Positions 25,001 through 34,166 are shown, numbered from the stretch's first letter. The stretch: DNA of 64,000 nucleotides from Tachypleus tridentatus (GCF_004210375.1 NC_134829.1:26676034-26740033); one strand, 5' to 3'. The notes: generated by a model from the letters alone, not told the origin. Numbers and translations are program-made.

Positions 25001-26952
25001 GAAGTCCTTAGTCAGGGTATCCAAAGTCTTGGTAACTTCGTTCTGTTGATATGTTTTAAAGTAAAAACTTAGGTCAATGTGAATAGGAAAAAGAGTGAAA
25101 AAAGACCAAACATATCAGGCGTTTTCCCCTTGGAAATAAGGTTTCAATGTTTGCAAAAGCTGGAGTTCGAGTTATGGTTTTAGACTACATATAAACTCAA
25201 ATTCAGATCAAGAAATTGTTAATGTTTAAAAATTATTATTATAAATATTATTACACGAGCTTGTATATTTCCATTTATAATGGGATAAAACATATCGTAC
25301 GTATTATTTAGAATAAAAGAATAATAAGTTTTCGCTTGCTGTTCGATTTTTGTTGTTGTTGTTTTATGTGTCTTTGTAACACTTCATGTTATTTTAACAC
25401 GAAAAGCTCAAGTGATTAGAGAAATGATGTATGAAAGTAAGTTAGAATTCCTAACCATCAGATAAGATAAATTATCACAACAAATTCAAAACGAATCGTA
25501 CAACAAGCAAGTTCATTACAGTTGTAAAAGTTAAATACCCAGTATTATGTGAGTTGAATTCCTCAAACATATCCTCAAGTTCGCTTTCTGTCAGTATGCC
25601 ATCCCAGAAAAAATTGAAAAACTCATCTTTGGACAGAACACCATCTCCTGGAGAAGGAAAAATTAACAACAAACACATAAACCTAACACAACAAATACGA
25701 TTTTTTTTTAATTTGGTGTTTTTTTAATTTTCAGTTGAGAAAAATATTACATTTTCATACAATGAAATTAAATTCTATTTTTTACTTTTATCTTAAACAT
25801 ATATTTTCACAAAATTTCTAAATGTAGTAGTTGGTTAAAATCGCACATTAAAAGTTTATGAAATATTTCGAAATGCCATATTTATTACTTATTTTTAAAC
25901 AATTGAGATCAAATTATTTTATTAGAAGTTACAGCTTTTACAGCAAGGAAAATTATTATTTAGTACAGGTAAGACATTACGATCACGTTTCGAAACGTCT
26001 TAACTGTTCTGAAAAATAATTTTCCGTACTGTGAAAGCTGTCACTTGTAATAACATAATACTTAAACAGTAAGTAAGATTAAAACGAAAGTAGTATTTTA
26101 AATCTAATATTACAACACATTTCAAAGAGATTAACTGTTACTCACTGAACAACAGTTACAAATTTATGGAATCTTTGTTAACTCTGCAATAAAACTGTGG
26201 AATGTAACGTATTTATTTTCTAAAATGTCGCCACTAATCATATTTGGCTAACCCTAGATTGTTTCTATACTGTTCTTATATATTTACTATTACAGTTGTT
26301 CACCTAAAGTCTGAAAATAAGTCTACGTTGTAGAAGTGCTTTTTTTATGAAAAAAGTGTTTGATATATAATCTCTCTGAAGCATTTTTGTTTCATATTCA
26401 AACTATTAATTCATGATGCCTGAAATATTTTAATGCTTTCCTATTCACACCTTAGCCTCACCCAATCACAAGTCCTTTGATAAATTTTACTTTTTTTCCA
26501 TGATCTAACTGAAAGACAGCATAGTTTTTCAGATTACATTCGCATATTTTTTTTAATAAAAGGTAAAAGCTTAGGAACACATCTATTCAAATCATATAAC
26601 AAGGCATAACATGCAACAATAGTTAATTCATATATCAAGTTCTTTAATTGTTTTCATTTTTGTATTTCATTTTAAACAAGACAGGAAATATCTACTCACC
26701 ATTGAAATCAGCTCGCTGGAACACCTAAGTTAAACAAAAACACAATAAATTTTAAAGTAATTTTTCATAATCTTGCACGCTAATACATATACACATTTAT
26801 TTGTAAGTTTTGAGACTTGAATCTATTTATATATAAATGTATATATTGGGTTTAAGACGAGCAGTAACTTAACTCACGTTAAGAAGTACTGAACTTCCTT
26901 TCTGCAGCGAAGTGAAAGGGTTGAAGATCTCCATATCTGTCAGTGCTGCCAT
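7012..26952 (-). CDS. NECAB: NECAB: N-terminal EF-hand calcium-binding protein, 12 coding exons
   Basis: Rebuilt from 12 coding exons: 26952-26878, 26724-26700, 25647-25539, 22538-22415, 18548-18406, 18119-18010, 15427-15360, 14531-14478, 11415-11321, 8922-8828, 7524-7433 and 7052-7012. The product is about 343 residues; vertebrate NECABs are about 350-390. In order it has a canonical EF-hand (loop [12 protein letters not shown], residues ~31-42), a degenerate second hand (NSHNTGTIDAAE), a NECAB central helix ([10 protein letters not shown]), a coiled-coil stretch ([17 protein letters not shown]), and a C-terminal antibiotic-biosynthesis-monooxygenase-like (ABM) fold ending IPSSWW. NECABs are cytosolic neuronal Ca2+-binding proteins that bind partners such as the adenosine A2A receptor and mGluR5 in vertebrates; a neural role here is inference. 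Family identity is very secure. The uncertain part is exon 10 and its joins, where one base is missing from the frame. Confidence 0.93.
7433..7524 (-). CDS. NECAB: NECAB exon 11 (ABM domain)
   Basis: 92 nt between TTGTTAG/ACACC and ATACCTT/GTAAGT. It encodes [20 protein letters not shown], matching NECAB H-L-x-T-x-Y-S-K-x-F-Q-x3-V-D-x-L. Phase 2 in, phase 1 out. Confidence 0.87.
8004..8092 (+). repeat. Penelope-type hammerhead-like motif, copy 1
   Basis: GTTAACCTGAAAATGACC, a short loop, then AGGTCGAAACGTTGTT, followed by ATCAATAAAAGTGTTAAT. The tail is shared with the copy at 52.1 kb. The catalytic box here reads CTGAAAA instead of CTGANGA, so it is probably dead. It lies in NECAB intron 10. 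Confidence 0.5.
8288..8359 (+). tRNA. tRNA-Asp: tRNA-Asp (anticodon GTC)
   Basis: A complete 72-nt cloverleaf. The acceptor stem TCCTCGG pairs with CCGGGGA, the anticodon stem-loop CCGCCTGTCACGCGG has GTC at 8321-8323, and the T arm CCGGGGTTCGATTCCCCG is perfect. The B box is GGTTCGATTCC (8338-8348). A TTTT terminator follows at about 8363. The sequence is nearly the universal animal tRNA-Asp, so it is probably functional. It lies in NECAB intron 10 on the opposite strand. Confidence 0.97.
8363..8366 (+). terminator. RNA polymerase III terminator of tRNA-Asp
   Basis: A TTTT run four bases after the discriminator base, the usual Pol III stop. Confidence 0.75.
8828..8922 (-). CDS. NECAB: NECAB exon 10, probable, boundaries unsure
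   Basis: An open stretch encoding [20 protein letters not shown] aligns by position and spacing with the NECAB strand FxxYEFWE, just before exon 11 ([11 protein letters not shown]). With acceptor AAATAG/TCAAT it joins exon 9 in frame, but that acceptor has no pyrimidine tract, because the Tc1-like element at 8939 ends 16 bases upstream. An alternative acceptor (CCAACAG) lies inside the transposon end and is also in frame. The donor CAGAAAA/GTAGCT leaves the join to exon 11 one base short. Either a sequence error, an unusual donor, or real damage. Confidence 0.6.
8939..10458 (-). mobile_element. Tc1-like DNA transposon with long inverted repeats
   Basis: The ends match as inverted repeats of about 190-205 bp, starting CACTGTTGGTCAACATCTTA on the left and CACTTTTGTCCAAAATCTTA on the right (read inward). 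A related 20-base motif recurs at the inner end of each repeat (CTGGTCA..GTTTAAGACC left, CTGGTCATAAGTTTAAGACC right), the IR/DR layout known from Sleeping Beauty-type elements. A TA precedes the left end; the right flank is TG, so that copy of the target site has changed. It sits between NECAB exons 9 and 10. Confidence 0.92.
9169..10170 (-). pseudogene. Tc1-like transposase, one in-frame stop
   Basis: Reads from [20 protein letters not shown] (helix-turn-helix) through a second HTH region with [12 protein letters not shown] to the DDE domain ([12 protein letters not shown], then [11 protein letters not shown], then NSIENVWGW). At about 333 codons it is full length. A single TAG interrupts it at about 9,568, after GIMELQVI; the frame is otherwise unbroken. 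The second catalytic Asp (QQD) is Glu here and SPDLNPIEN reads SLEMNSIEN, so the protein would be inactive even without the stop. Confidence 0.92.
11321..11415 (-). CDS. NECAB: NECAB exon 9 (start of ABM domain)
   Basis: 95 nt between TGTACAG/CAGTCA and TAGAAA/GTAAGA. It encodes [20 protein letters not shown], matching the NECAB pattern of F-x3-L-x2-Y-x2-F at the start of the ABM fold. A second AG three bases in would give a one-codon shorter exon. Confidence 0.88.
12160..12600. other. unclassified repeat-like DNA in NECAB intron 8
   Basis: The left part reads CAGGGTTCTCAAATTTTTAT, resembling the terminal inverted repeat of hAT transposons. I could not find a matching right end, and no transposase fragment is clear. 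Only a suspicion. Confidence 0.2.
12649..12922 (-). repeat. SINE family A, full length
   Basis: tRNA-headed SINE. Read on the - strand: GGCCCGGC head with A-box and B-box-like parts, body with GTCAATCCCACTATTTGTTG, then tail GCAGATAGCCCTCG..GC and an A/C-rich end AAACAAACAAA. Moderately diverged. Confidence 0.9.
13388..13656 (-). repeat. SINE family A, full length
   Basis: Second copy in NECAB intron 8, same orientation as the copy at 12.65 kb. It keeps the tRNA-like head with B box (GGTTCGAATCCC on the - strand) and the GCAGATAAC..GCTTTGCGCGAAATTC tail. Confidence 0.9.
14011..14030. repeat. (AG)n microsatellite next to an A run
   Basis: About nine AG repeats directly after an A-rich run. 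Confidence 0.85.
14235..14425 (+). repeat. SINE family A, diverged copy
   Basis: The head GGTCGCGGGTTCGAATCCC and body CCCACTATTAGTTGGTAAAA are recognisable, but the tail is lost or unreadable. It looks like a tRNA gene at first sight but no cloverleaf forms. It lies beside NECAB exon 8. Confidence 0.7.
14478..14531 (-). CDS. NECAB: NECAB exon 8
   Basis: 54 nt (18 codons, phase 0-0) between TTGTAG/CCTCG and AAGATG/GTAAGT. It encodes [18 protein letters not shown], a charged helix leading into the ABM domain. Confidence 0.8.
15360..15427 (-). CDS. NECAB: NECAB exon 7 (coiled coil)
   Basis: 68 nt between ACTAG/ATACCAG and AATCAG/GTTAGT. It encodes [20 protein letters not shown], a short heptad helix corresponding to the NECAB segment before the ABM domain. 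Ends in phase 0. Confidence 0.87.
17010..17259 (-). repeat. SINE family A
   Basis: Complete apart from a small deletion in the body, where the segment with CTCTTGGGCTACTC is missing. The head is the CGCGTTAAGG-type subfamily, with GGTTCGCGCCC in the B box. Confidence 0.9.
17510..17529. repeat. (TA)n microsatellite
   Basis: Ten or so TA repeats in NECAB intron 6. Confidence 0.85.
18010..18119 (-). CDS. NECAB: NECAB exon 6 (variable linker)
   Basis: 110 nt between CTTATAG/GGAATCC and CTAGAAG/GTAGTT. It encodes a basic, Ser/Thr/Pro-rich linker ([14 protein letters not shown]...), the region that varies most among NECABs. Phase 2 in, phase 1 out, both matching the neighbours. Confidence 0.8.
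18264..18350. repeat. short tandem repeat, about 32 bp x 2.7
   Basis: The unit TTACATCATTTATTATAA recurs three times with drift, in NECAB intron 5. Confidence 0.65.
18406..18548 (-). CDS. NECAB: NECAB exon 5 (central helix), GC donor
   Basis: 143 nt after TTCTAG/AAGTATG, containing the conserved [10 protein letters not shown] block. The frame continues into exon 6 only if the donor is GACAG/GCTAGT, a GC donor. The nearest GT (CTA/GTAGTA, six bases later) would put a TAG early in exon 6. Confidence 0.9.
19100..19430 (-). repeat. SINE family B, three decayed fragments in a row
   Basis: Three partial copies start near 19,100, 19,205 and 19,315, each with a CTATCTGCTGTGTC-like stretch and a GGGAATCGA-like B box. 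Either a tandem SINE or three insertions at one site. Confidence 0.6.
20089..20104. repeat. (TA)n microsatellite
   Basis: About seven TA repeats in NECAB intron 4. Confidence 0.7.
21107..21170. repeat. 26-bp tandem repeat
   Basis: The unit ATGTGTGTTAAAATGTGTGT repeats about 2.5 times without change, in NECAB intron 4. Confidence 0.8.
21470..21488. promoter_or_regulatory. perfect palindrome, RFX X-box-like
   Basis: ACTGTTGCTAAGCAACAGT is a perfect 19-base dyad whose core GTTGCTAAGCAAC fits the RFX X-box (two GTTGCY half-sites with a one-base gap). It lies in NECAB intron 4. Function is inference. Confidence 0.4.
22011..22075 (+). repeat. SINE family B, 5' truncated, with target-site duplication
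   Basis: CAATTCCCCTCGGTGG..GTAGCCCGATGTGGCTTTGTTATA and a CACACA end, flanked on both sides by the 12-base repeat CATCCAATAGTT (21999-22010 and 22076-22087). Confidence 0.88.
22415..22538 (-). CDS. NECAB: NECAB exon 4 (EF-hand 2)
   Basis: 124 nt between TTTTAG/CACC and CAACAG/GTGAGA. It encodes [20 protein letters not shown] and [10 protein letters not shown]; the HLG-Y-VLAALE pattern is a NECAB hallmark. The second EF loop lacks Asp at position 1 and probably binds Ca2+ poorly, if at all. Confidence 0.94.
22768..23048 (+). repeat. SINE family A, full length, with 13-bp target-site duplication
   Basis: Runs from GGCCTGGCATGGCC to an (AAAC)n tail, and is flanked by ATTCATAACGAAA at 22755-22767 and again at 23049-23061. 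A young, well preserved copy in NECAB intron 3. Confidence 0.96.
23062..25538. other. remaining NECAB intron 3, nothing recognised
   Basis: No exon, RNA or clear repeat. It is the 5' part of the intron between exons 3 and 4. Confidence 0.5.
25539..25647 (-). CDS. NECAB: NECAB exon 3 (EF-hand 1 and start of hand 2)
   Basis: 109 nt between CTCCAG/GAGATGG and ACTGG/GTATTT. It completes the canonical loop [12 protein letters not shown] with all ligand positions (D1, N3, D5, S9, E12), then [20 protein letters not shown], typical of NECAB. Phase 1 in, phase 2 out. Confidence 0.93.
26700..26724 (-). CDS. NECAB: NECAB exon 2 (25-nt microexon)
   Basis: Only 25 nt, between TTAG/GTGTTCC and AATG/GTGAGT, encoding VFQRADFN plus one base. 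It supplies the entering helix and first three loop residues of EF-hand 1, and joins exon 3 in frame. It is far too short to be found by ORF length. Confidence 0.88.
26878..26952 (-). CDS. NECAB: NECAB exon 1 (start codon)
   Basis: Starts at ATG in the context CACACGATGG and runs 25 codons ([20 protein letters not shown]...) to a strong donor AAC/GTGAGT, phase 0. The start fits because the next exon opens directly with the first helix of the EF-hand. No in-frame ATG further upstream was noted. Confidence 0.85.
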
Positions 26953-27077
26953 CGTGTGTCAACCTGCTCAACTTCGCCTGGTTGTTACAATAAAGAACGC
27001 TATTTAGAGAAGTCTCCCACGACGCTGGCGGAAGGAACTAGCCTAGTGACGAATTTTTCTGTAGGTTTACAGCAGCT

Positions 27078-27088
27078 TCTTTTATGCG
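27078..27088 (-). promoter_or_regulatory. possible NECAB TATA-like box
   Basis: On the - strand GCATAAAAG lies about 130 bases before the NECAB ATG, inside a moderately GC-rich stretch. It is a plausible core promoter, with transcription starting about 30 bases downstream. Inference only. Confidence 0.25.
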
Positions 27089-27099
27089 GGGAATGTGCT

Positions 27100-28090
27100 T
27101 AAGGTATGTAGTTTTGAGAGGTACTAAATTGATATCACTTGGGTTGGTTGCCTATATTATTCCATGCAAGTTCCATTACATCATCAAAAGACGTCATAAA
27201 ATGTATGATACGTAGGCCTATGATCTTTTAATAGACAAGTTAGCTTGGACCTGACTTAAAAAACAACAAAAAAAGACTATTTTTTACATAAGGTTTTTAT
27301 GAAATACTGTTACAAGACTCTTGAAGTTGGGATAAAACGTGAAATATTACTTATTACCTGTCGTAATTCCCAATTACAACGCAACAAAAGATGTAAGTTG
27401 AAGGAGAACGCTAGTCTTGTGCTTACTAAGTACACATCCCAAATGAAGCTGCAAACGGCCGTCAACAGTTACGTTTTTGGCATGTATTACATTTTTAGCT
27501 TGCCTAGCTTCATTTCTTTGTTGTTTAGTCTCAGAAAACCTGACGCCTTAAAAGCACATTTAATAGAACCTTGTAGTATAGTAATTTATGTATAATATAG
27601 TTTCTCGGTTGCGTTTTTAGAACCTAGTCTTGAAATTACGGTAATGAAACAGGACATTCAGTATAAGATGATGTTTTAGCTACGGTATTTTGTTAGTAAT
27701 AAGGCATTAACATTACACGCATTTCCAGAAAGTTAAAACTGACGTATATATCACAAGCCTGCGAATTTAAAATTTGTAAAAGTAATTTTGGTTTAACACC
27801 GGATTTCCCCGTAATTCAGCTTCGCAGACTTCGAAAATAATATTCTTTTTTTTCTATGAAGTAAGAGTTTTTACAAATCGAGGGAAAATTATTTACATCA
27901 AATTATTATTTCGTTTACTATAATTAACATTTTTATTATTATATTTGTAAACAAAAATACAAACAAACTAAAGAAAAGGGAAGAATATTGATGTGGAACG
28001 AATATGCAGACTCATTCGTCCAAAATTGTTTTCTTCTGACATCTCCGGCTTTTAGTCTCAAAATGACGCGTATTGCGTCTGGAGCACCTC
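27100..28090. other. intergenic, nothing recognised
   Basis: Upstream of NECAB. A 98-codon open frame (27299-27595, + strand) has no recognisable domain, splice context or Kozak support, and I do not call it a gene. Confidence 0.45.
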
Positions 28091-28109
28091 GTTTCAACAA
28101 CCAGCAGTC

Positions 28110-28800
28110 TCCAATTTATTATGTAATGTACGTTACGTATTCGGATTTCAAATAACCGAAAATTTGAATTTAGAAGTTAATTGAATGTCGATTTGTATTA
28201 AATTTATGATATTTGCCAACATGAATGATACGCTCAATTTTCTTTCTCAACACAAATATATTTTAATATGCAAAGAACAGTACAATTTATAAGAACGGTT
28301 ATTACAAATAATGATTTGTATATAAGAGTTTTACAAACAAATTATACTGAGCCTTCTCTCTGGTCTGCAACTGAATCTTTTATCGATCGATGGTCCAGGT
28401 CCACGACGAGCGAATTAATTCTGAGATGATGTTGTTACACTTCTCTTAAGCTAGCTAGCTGTGTGCTTGGTTAGCCTCACACCGCTTACAAGCTGCCTTT
28501 TACCGACGAAGATATTAATGCTCTCGTAGAAATACTAGCGTCCAAAGTTAATGCACTGCAGTTGAACGGTTTGTAATGTTCGAAATCTATAAATGTTTAT
28601 GATCAAATTCTGTAGTTTTTCAATTAATAAACATTAATCACAATTATAGCTCCTAAGGCTTATAGTATACTGACTGTAGCTTACCAACAATATTCTATTA
28701 CTGTCTCTCCGCTTGTTGTGATGACTAGCTTTTATACTCATAAGGCGAGATTCTAGAAAATTAACTTGGCAACAACATTCGAAAATATGCTAGTGCTTTC
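28110..28800 (-). mobile_element. LTR of an LTR retrotransposon, copy 1
   Basis: The - strand of this stretch matches the + strand of 30.43-31.13 kb over most of its length. Shared landmarks include AAAGATTCAGTT, GTAAAACTCTTRTATA and CGACATTCAATTA. On the - strand it ends near ACGTAACGTACA, followed by TGGAGACTGCTGG, which could be a primer-binding region. No gag-pol reading was found, so it is probably a solo LTR. Confidence 0.6.
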
Positions 28801-29120
28801 ATAAAGAATGAATTGTTGATTCTTACAAGAGAATTTTCTACAAATTTAAAAGAACAGACGGGACTTATACACACAGAATAATATATGTCACATATTTCAA
28901 ACTTAAACAAGCGTAGATATTAAAATAAATGCATAACAGTAAATTTTGGTTCCTAAGTTTTATTCCAAAATATGCGTAATACGCTCTTTGACGAATTCTA
29001 TAATGTTTTGCTTTTGTTTCTTTACAACAAATATAACAGAATATGATCGGGCATTTACACAATCTTTTGTTGCCGTAGAGACGTATAAATAATATCGAAA
29101 AGAAAAAAAAATATCTAGTG

Positions 29121-29233
29121 TGTGATTTCTCATAATGAAGCCACGTCAGGCTATCTGCTGTGTCTACCGAGGGGAATTGAACCCCTGATTTTAGCATAGT
29201 AAATCCAAAGACTACTGTCCTACCAAGGGACAA
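29121..29233 (-). repeat. SINE family B, near full length
   Basis: On the - strand: GTCCCTTGGTAGGACAGTAG, then AATCAGGGGTTCAATTCCCC and CAGATAGCC..GTGGCTTC. The head is tRNA-like with a B box (GGTTCAATTCC). Confidence 0.85.
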
Positions 29234-29543
29234 TAATATCAACGTGCACTCACAAACAAATCTAGAAATGACACGTCATGCGACCAGTTAATCGTTTATA
29301 TATTAGCAGTGTGTTTCTCAAGGGTTTTGGAAGACTAACGCCACGATTGGTGTAGAGAAACCTGTAGTCAGTGGTTGTCAACATTTTACACATAACAGAA
29401 TGCGACCCGTTCGCAATGATTCACCTGTGTCAAGGTACATATGGCGTTTGTGACAAAGCTGTACATGAAGGAGAAAAATAAATATTATTGTCGAACTCAG
29501 CGTACGGGCAAAACTGCATGTAAACATTTCAAGACAATAAAAC

Positions 29544-29818
29544 CACGACCCGGCATGGCCAAGTGTGTTAAGGCGTTCGACTCATAATCCGAGGGTCGCG
29601 GGTTCAAACCACGGTCGCACCAAACATGCTCGCCCTTTCAGCCGTGGGGGACGTTATAATGTGACGGTCAATCCCACTATTCGTTGGTAAAAGAGTAGCC
29701 CAAGAGTTGGCGGTGGGTGGTGATGTCTAGTTGCCTTCCCTCTAGTCTTAGACTGCTAAATTAGGGACGGCTAGCGCAGATAGCCCTCGAGTAGCTTTGC
29801 GCAAAACTCAAAACAAAC
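29544..29818 (+). repeat. SINE family A, full length, with target-site duplication
   Basis: Full head, body and tail, flanked by AATAAAAC at 29536-29543 and 29819-29826. Confidence 0.95.
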
Positions 29819-30429
29819 AATAAAACTATTGCAGGTTTGTGTATTTTTAATTCTGACCTAATAGAAGATAGAGTAATAAACGTTTTAAACTTGTCATAAA
29901 ATTATAATTTTCTAAAATATGTAATAATGGAAAAAATTACAAATCATTGTTTTTATAGTTCTGATTATTGTTGATGTAAAGCTATAATCTCTTTGCCATA
30001 CCTTACTTCGTGTTTCTGTTTGTTTATTCTGTCAACTAAATAACCATTTATTCATTTGTTTACAGTATTTACATATTGTTATTGTTAAGGTGGAACAGAA
30101 ACACACTTAGTTCTTTCAAGCTGAGAGAAGCATGTTATATTAAACATTTACAAATGTAATTTGTGTAATTAAACATCGTAAACCATGAACAATATATTAA
30201 AACAACAAACAATTTTATCAGGCACCTGTACAAAAATGTGTAATTCAGCATTTCACTTATCATGACATAACCTCACTAAAAATATATTACAAAATATAAC
30301 ATCAAATTACTATAAATTATCAGTTCATATTAGATATTCAGCACTATAACAGATTTACTGTTATGCATTTATTTCAGTTGAATGTTTAGAAATGCATATA
30401 ACGTCTATTGTTAAATGTGTATTGTGAAA

Positions 30430-31135
30430 GTCCCGCCTGTTTTCTAAACCTGTAGAAGATTCTCGAGCGTAAGAATTAATAATGTATATGTATACGTAAA
30501 TACCAGTATTGTTGGGCCAATTGGATTTCCTAAAACCTCGCCTTAAAGTTTATAAATCGGAATAGCGCGGAGCAGTTTAATATTGTTGGGTAGATACATC
30601 GGAAGCTATAATTCTGAATAAACGCTTGTTGATCGGATAACTACAAATATTTGACAAGGAACGTTTATAGAATTCGAACATTACAAACTTCAGTAAATTA
30701 ACTTCGGATGTAAGTATTTCTACGTGGACATTTGATATTTGCGTCAGGAAAAAACGTGTGAAGAAGCTAGCTTCTTTCCTGTCGAGTGAAGTGTACCTGT
30801 GTATCAACACAGGCTAATTCGCTTTCCATGAACCGTCGATGAAAGATTCAGTTAAAGACCAGATAGAAGACTCAGTATTGTTTGTAAATTTTGTAAAACT
30901 CTTGTATATAAGTCATTGTGTGTAATAATCGTTATTATAAACTGTATTGTTGTTTCTATATTAAATTATATTTATGTGTATCAGTCTTGTTGACAGATAT
31001 CATGAATGGGATGCATATCGACATTCAATTACCTTTTAAATTAAAATCAAAATTTCTAGCTGTTTGAAATCTTAATACGTTAAAATACGTAACATGATAA
31101 ATCGGAGATTCGTCCGAGATAAATTATAATACGTA
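30430..31135 (+). mobile_element. LTR of an LTR retrotransposon, copy 2
   Basis: Homologous to the 28.1-28.8 kb copy but on the + strand. It begins near TGTGAAAGTCCCGCC and ends near ATACGTAACA; a TATA-like GTATATAAG lies at about 30,904. I could not confirm a target-site duplication, so the exact ends are uncertain. Confidence 0.6.
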
Positions 31136-31262
31136 ACAGTTCAAGAAAAGATTAACTACACGCGCTAAGTTTTTCTTGTTGTTGTTTTAATGGATTGATT
31201 ATAATATTATAGTGCACTTCAAAATCACGTGTAATTAATTTTCTCTTGAAAAAAAAAAAAAG

Positions 31263-31800
31263 TATTACCACGTGGTGTTCCATTTGTAGAATGTTAACAC
31301 GGGTGTTCCAATTGTATAATATTACCACGGGGTGTTGTAATTGTAGAATGTTACCATGGGGTATTCAGTTGTAAAATGTTACCATAGGGCATTTCAGTTG
31401 TAGAATGTTACCACGGAGCATTCCAAGTGTAGGATTTCTCGAAGGAGTAAAATAATTTTTTACAAAACATTTCAAGTATAAGGTGTATACCAAGGTGATG
31501 TTACATATGCAGGGTTTTTCAGCAAGATGTTGCATTTGGCATAGGTTTTCATGCTCGCTCTTTCAGCCGTAGGGGCGTTATAATTTATGGTCAATCCCAC
31601 TATCCGTTGGTTAAAGAGTAGCCCAAGAGTTGGCGGTGAGTGGTGATGACTAGCTGCCTTCCTTCTAGTCTTACTCTGCTAAATTAGAGACGGCTAGCGC
31701 AGATAGCCCTCGTGTAGCTTTGCGCGAAATTAAAAAAACAAATACACAGATACGGGATTTTCGCACAAGATATTGCAAATGTTGAATTTTTCATTTTTTA
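31263..31800. repeat. 28-29 bp minisatellite, split by a SINE
   Basis: Six clear units of TTACCACGGGGTGTTCCAAT plus TGTAGAATG up to 31,435, then increasingly decayed units. Similar fragments (GGGATTTTCGCACAAGAT) go on after the SINE at 31.55-31.74 kb, so the SINE landed inside the array. Confidence 0.75.
31549..31741 (+). repeat. SINE family A, 5' truncated
   Basis: Starts in the body at TGCTCGCTCTTTCAGCC and keeps the whole tail to AATTAAAAAAACAAA. The tRNA head is missing, as expected for incomplete reverse transcription. Confidence 0.9.
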
Positions 31801-32307
31801 TTGTGTAAATGCGCATCAGTTAAGTTCAAATCGAAGGAAAATATATACATTTTGAATGTTCTAAACTAACAATTCTTTTGAAAATAGCTTTGTAAATGAG
31901 AATTGCTAACCAGATATGAAGCATCTAGTTTGCAACGCCATCTGTTTGTTTGGCTACTTTCAGCCGAAAAGCGAAATTGTCTGTTATAGTTGTAACACTT
32001 TCCGTTACTGAACGTGCAATACAAATATGTTCATTGGTACGTCACACCAGGAATTCTGGATGTTCCAACTTTCAGCCTGGCACGTTACACTAAACCATAT
32101 GCAGTTTTTTATGATTGTTACTAATTATATTTCTCTAGTAATGTTGAGGAAGTTGTGTCTGATCTGATATCCATGACTCCAAATTTTTCTCAAAAGTTAT
32201 TTGTCGAATTTGAATAAAATGTTGTGAAAAGTAGTAAAACAAAAGAACGTATTTTAAATTGAGTAGGGGAAATGAAATAATTACGGTTATAAATACACAG
32301 TTAACAT

Positions 32308-32577
32308 GTTGTTTGTTTATTGAATTTTGCTCAAAGCTACATAAGGACTATCTGCGCTAGCCGTCCCTAATTTAGCAGTGTGAGACTAGAGGGAAGGCAG
32401 CTAGTCATCACCACCCACCGCCAACTCTTTGGCTACTCTCTTACCAACGAATAGTGGGATTGACCGTCACATTATAACGCCCCCACGGCTCAAAGGGAAG
32501 GCATGTTTCGTGTGACGGGGATTCGAACCCGCGACCCTTAGAGCACGATTTGAGTGCCTTAACCACCTGGTCGTTCA
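32308..32577 (-). repeat. SINE family A, full length
   Basis: Complete, with a diverged head (GACCAGGTGGTTAAGGCAC on the - strand). Confidence 0.9.
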
Positions 32578-33936
32578 GTCAATATGTAAATTATATGTAA
32601 AACATCCTGCATTATCTTCTTCCCAAAATTATAATTTTTATGAGTCAGGCGCGCACTCTGTCTGAATATCCTGAACCACTATGAATAAACCTTAACGTCA
32701 GCCAACCAAAAATATTTTTAAATCTAATATACTCCTAAGCCCTTGTTTTTAGTAAGTAATAAACAGTAATGTATAAAGTATTAACTGCTAAACCTCCATT
32801 GGCAAGCTATAAAGAATGACATAAGTCTAACCAATGTCTCTTAAGAGTTTTCTATTTATCAATCTGTGGTTGTAAATGTGTTGAGGTAGCCCTCGTCTAA
32901 TATACGGTTACACTGGGTAGAATACTTTTATTACTGTATATGTAAGTCATATACAAAATTTGTTAACAACCGCAGAGATCTTGTGCTCAAAATTGCTTTA
33001 TCAAATATTTGTCAGACACATTTCCGTTAGATAATAATTACAGGTAACATAGCAGTAGCTGGACTTGTTACATGAAGGAACTACGAAACTAGAGGTGTAA
33101 TAATTCGAGAAAATACCATTTGTGCTTCGTCTATAAACTAGACATTCATAGTATTTGATACACAATATTTATTCTAAGGTTAATCCTTGAATATTTTAAG
33201 ATTGATCTTCGAGAAACATTCTTGTTTTAAAGCTTATGCTATGAAATACAAAATTAGTTAAGTAGGACTGTGTAATAATGATTATAGAAATTTGATATCA
33301 TTAATTCCTAATGCGTATATAATAATATGAATTTGCTACATCACGAAACTGAATTTTGTTTGCCAGCGCCATCTCTGTTCTTTTTTTGACAATGTGTAAA
33401 ACACAAATACAATTCTATGCTTTTAATACTTATCCACTCACAGTGACATAGACAATGATGAGAAATAAGAATATACAATCCAAGATATATATGCTGTAAT
33501 TAGGAGTATGTAAATATTCAAAGACATTTTGTGACACCTATGGGTTCTTCATAAGTAACGATACTTACTTTTTATATTTAACAATTTTATCGTCTTGTAT
33601 TATACTAGTAACATAACTTGTGGAGACAGCTAAAACAAAAGACCAGCAACCCATATAAAAGAGATTTTTCACAGCTAAATTAAACATAAACACAATATAT
33701 AAAAATAGATTTAAAGTAGGAATAAACATAAAAATAATAATTTATGGTTTGATATAATACACATAACCTTGTTGTTTGCTAAATTTATGACACTATAACA
33801 ACAGAGTTAGAAGAAATATACTTTACTTTCCAGATAAAGATAAAAATATTTTTGAAAGAACTTGTACTATTAGCCCTTAAGAATTCGCAATGACCAAACA
33901 TTGGCCGAAATAAAAAAATTTATTATCTGGAGCATT
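32578..33936. other. intergenic, nothing recognised
   Basis: AT-rich, stops in all frames, no RNA gene or transposon end seen. Confidence 0.45.
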
Positions 33937-34166
33937 GTCTGTTTTTGAATTTCGCGCAACGCTACACGAGGGCCATCTGCGCTAGCCGTCTCTAATTTTG
34001 CAGTGTAAGACTAAACGCAAGGCAGCTAATCATCACCACCCACCGCCAACTCTTTTACCAACGAATAGTAGGATTGACCGTTACACTATAACGCCCCCAC
34101 GTCTGAAAGGGCGAGCATGTTTGGTGTGCCGGGAATTCGAACTCACGACCCTAACCACCTGGCCAA
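33937..34166 (-). repeat. SINE family A, internally deleted
   Basis: Body and tail are present; part of the tRNA-like head is deleted (from the B box directly to CCTAACCACCTGGCC on the + strand). Confidence 0.88.
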
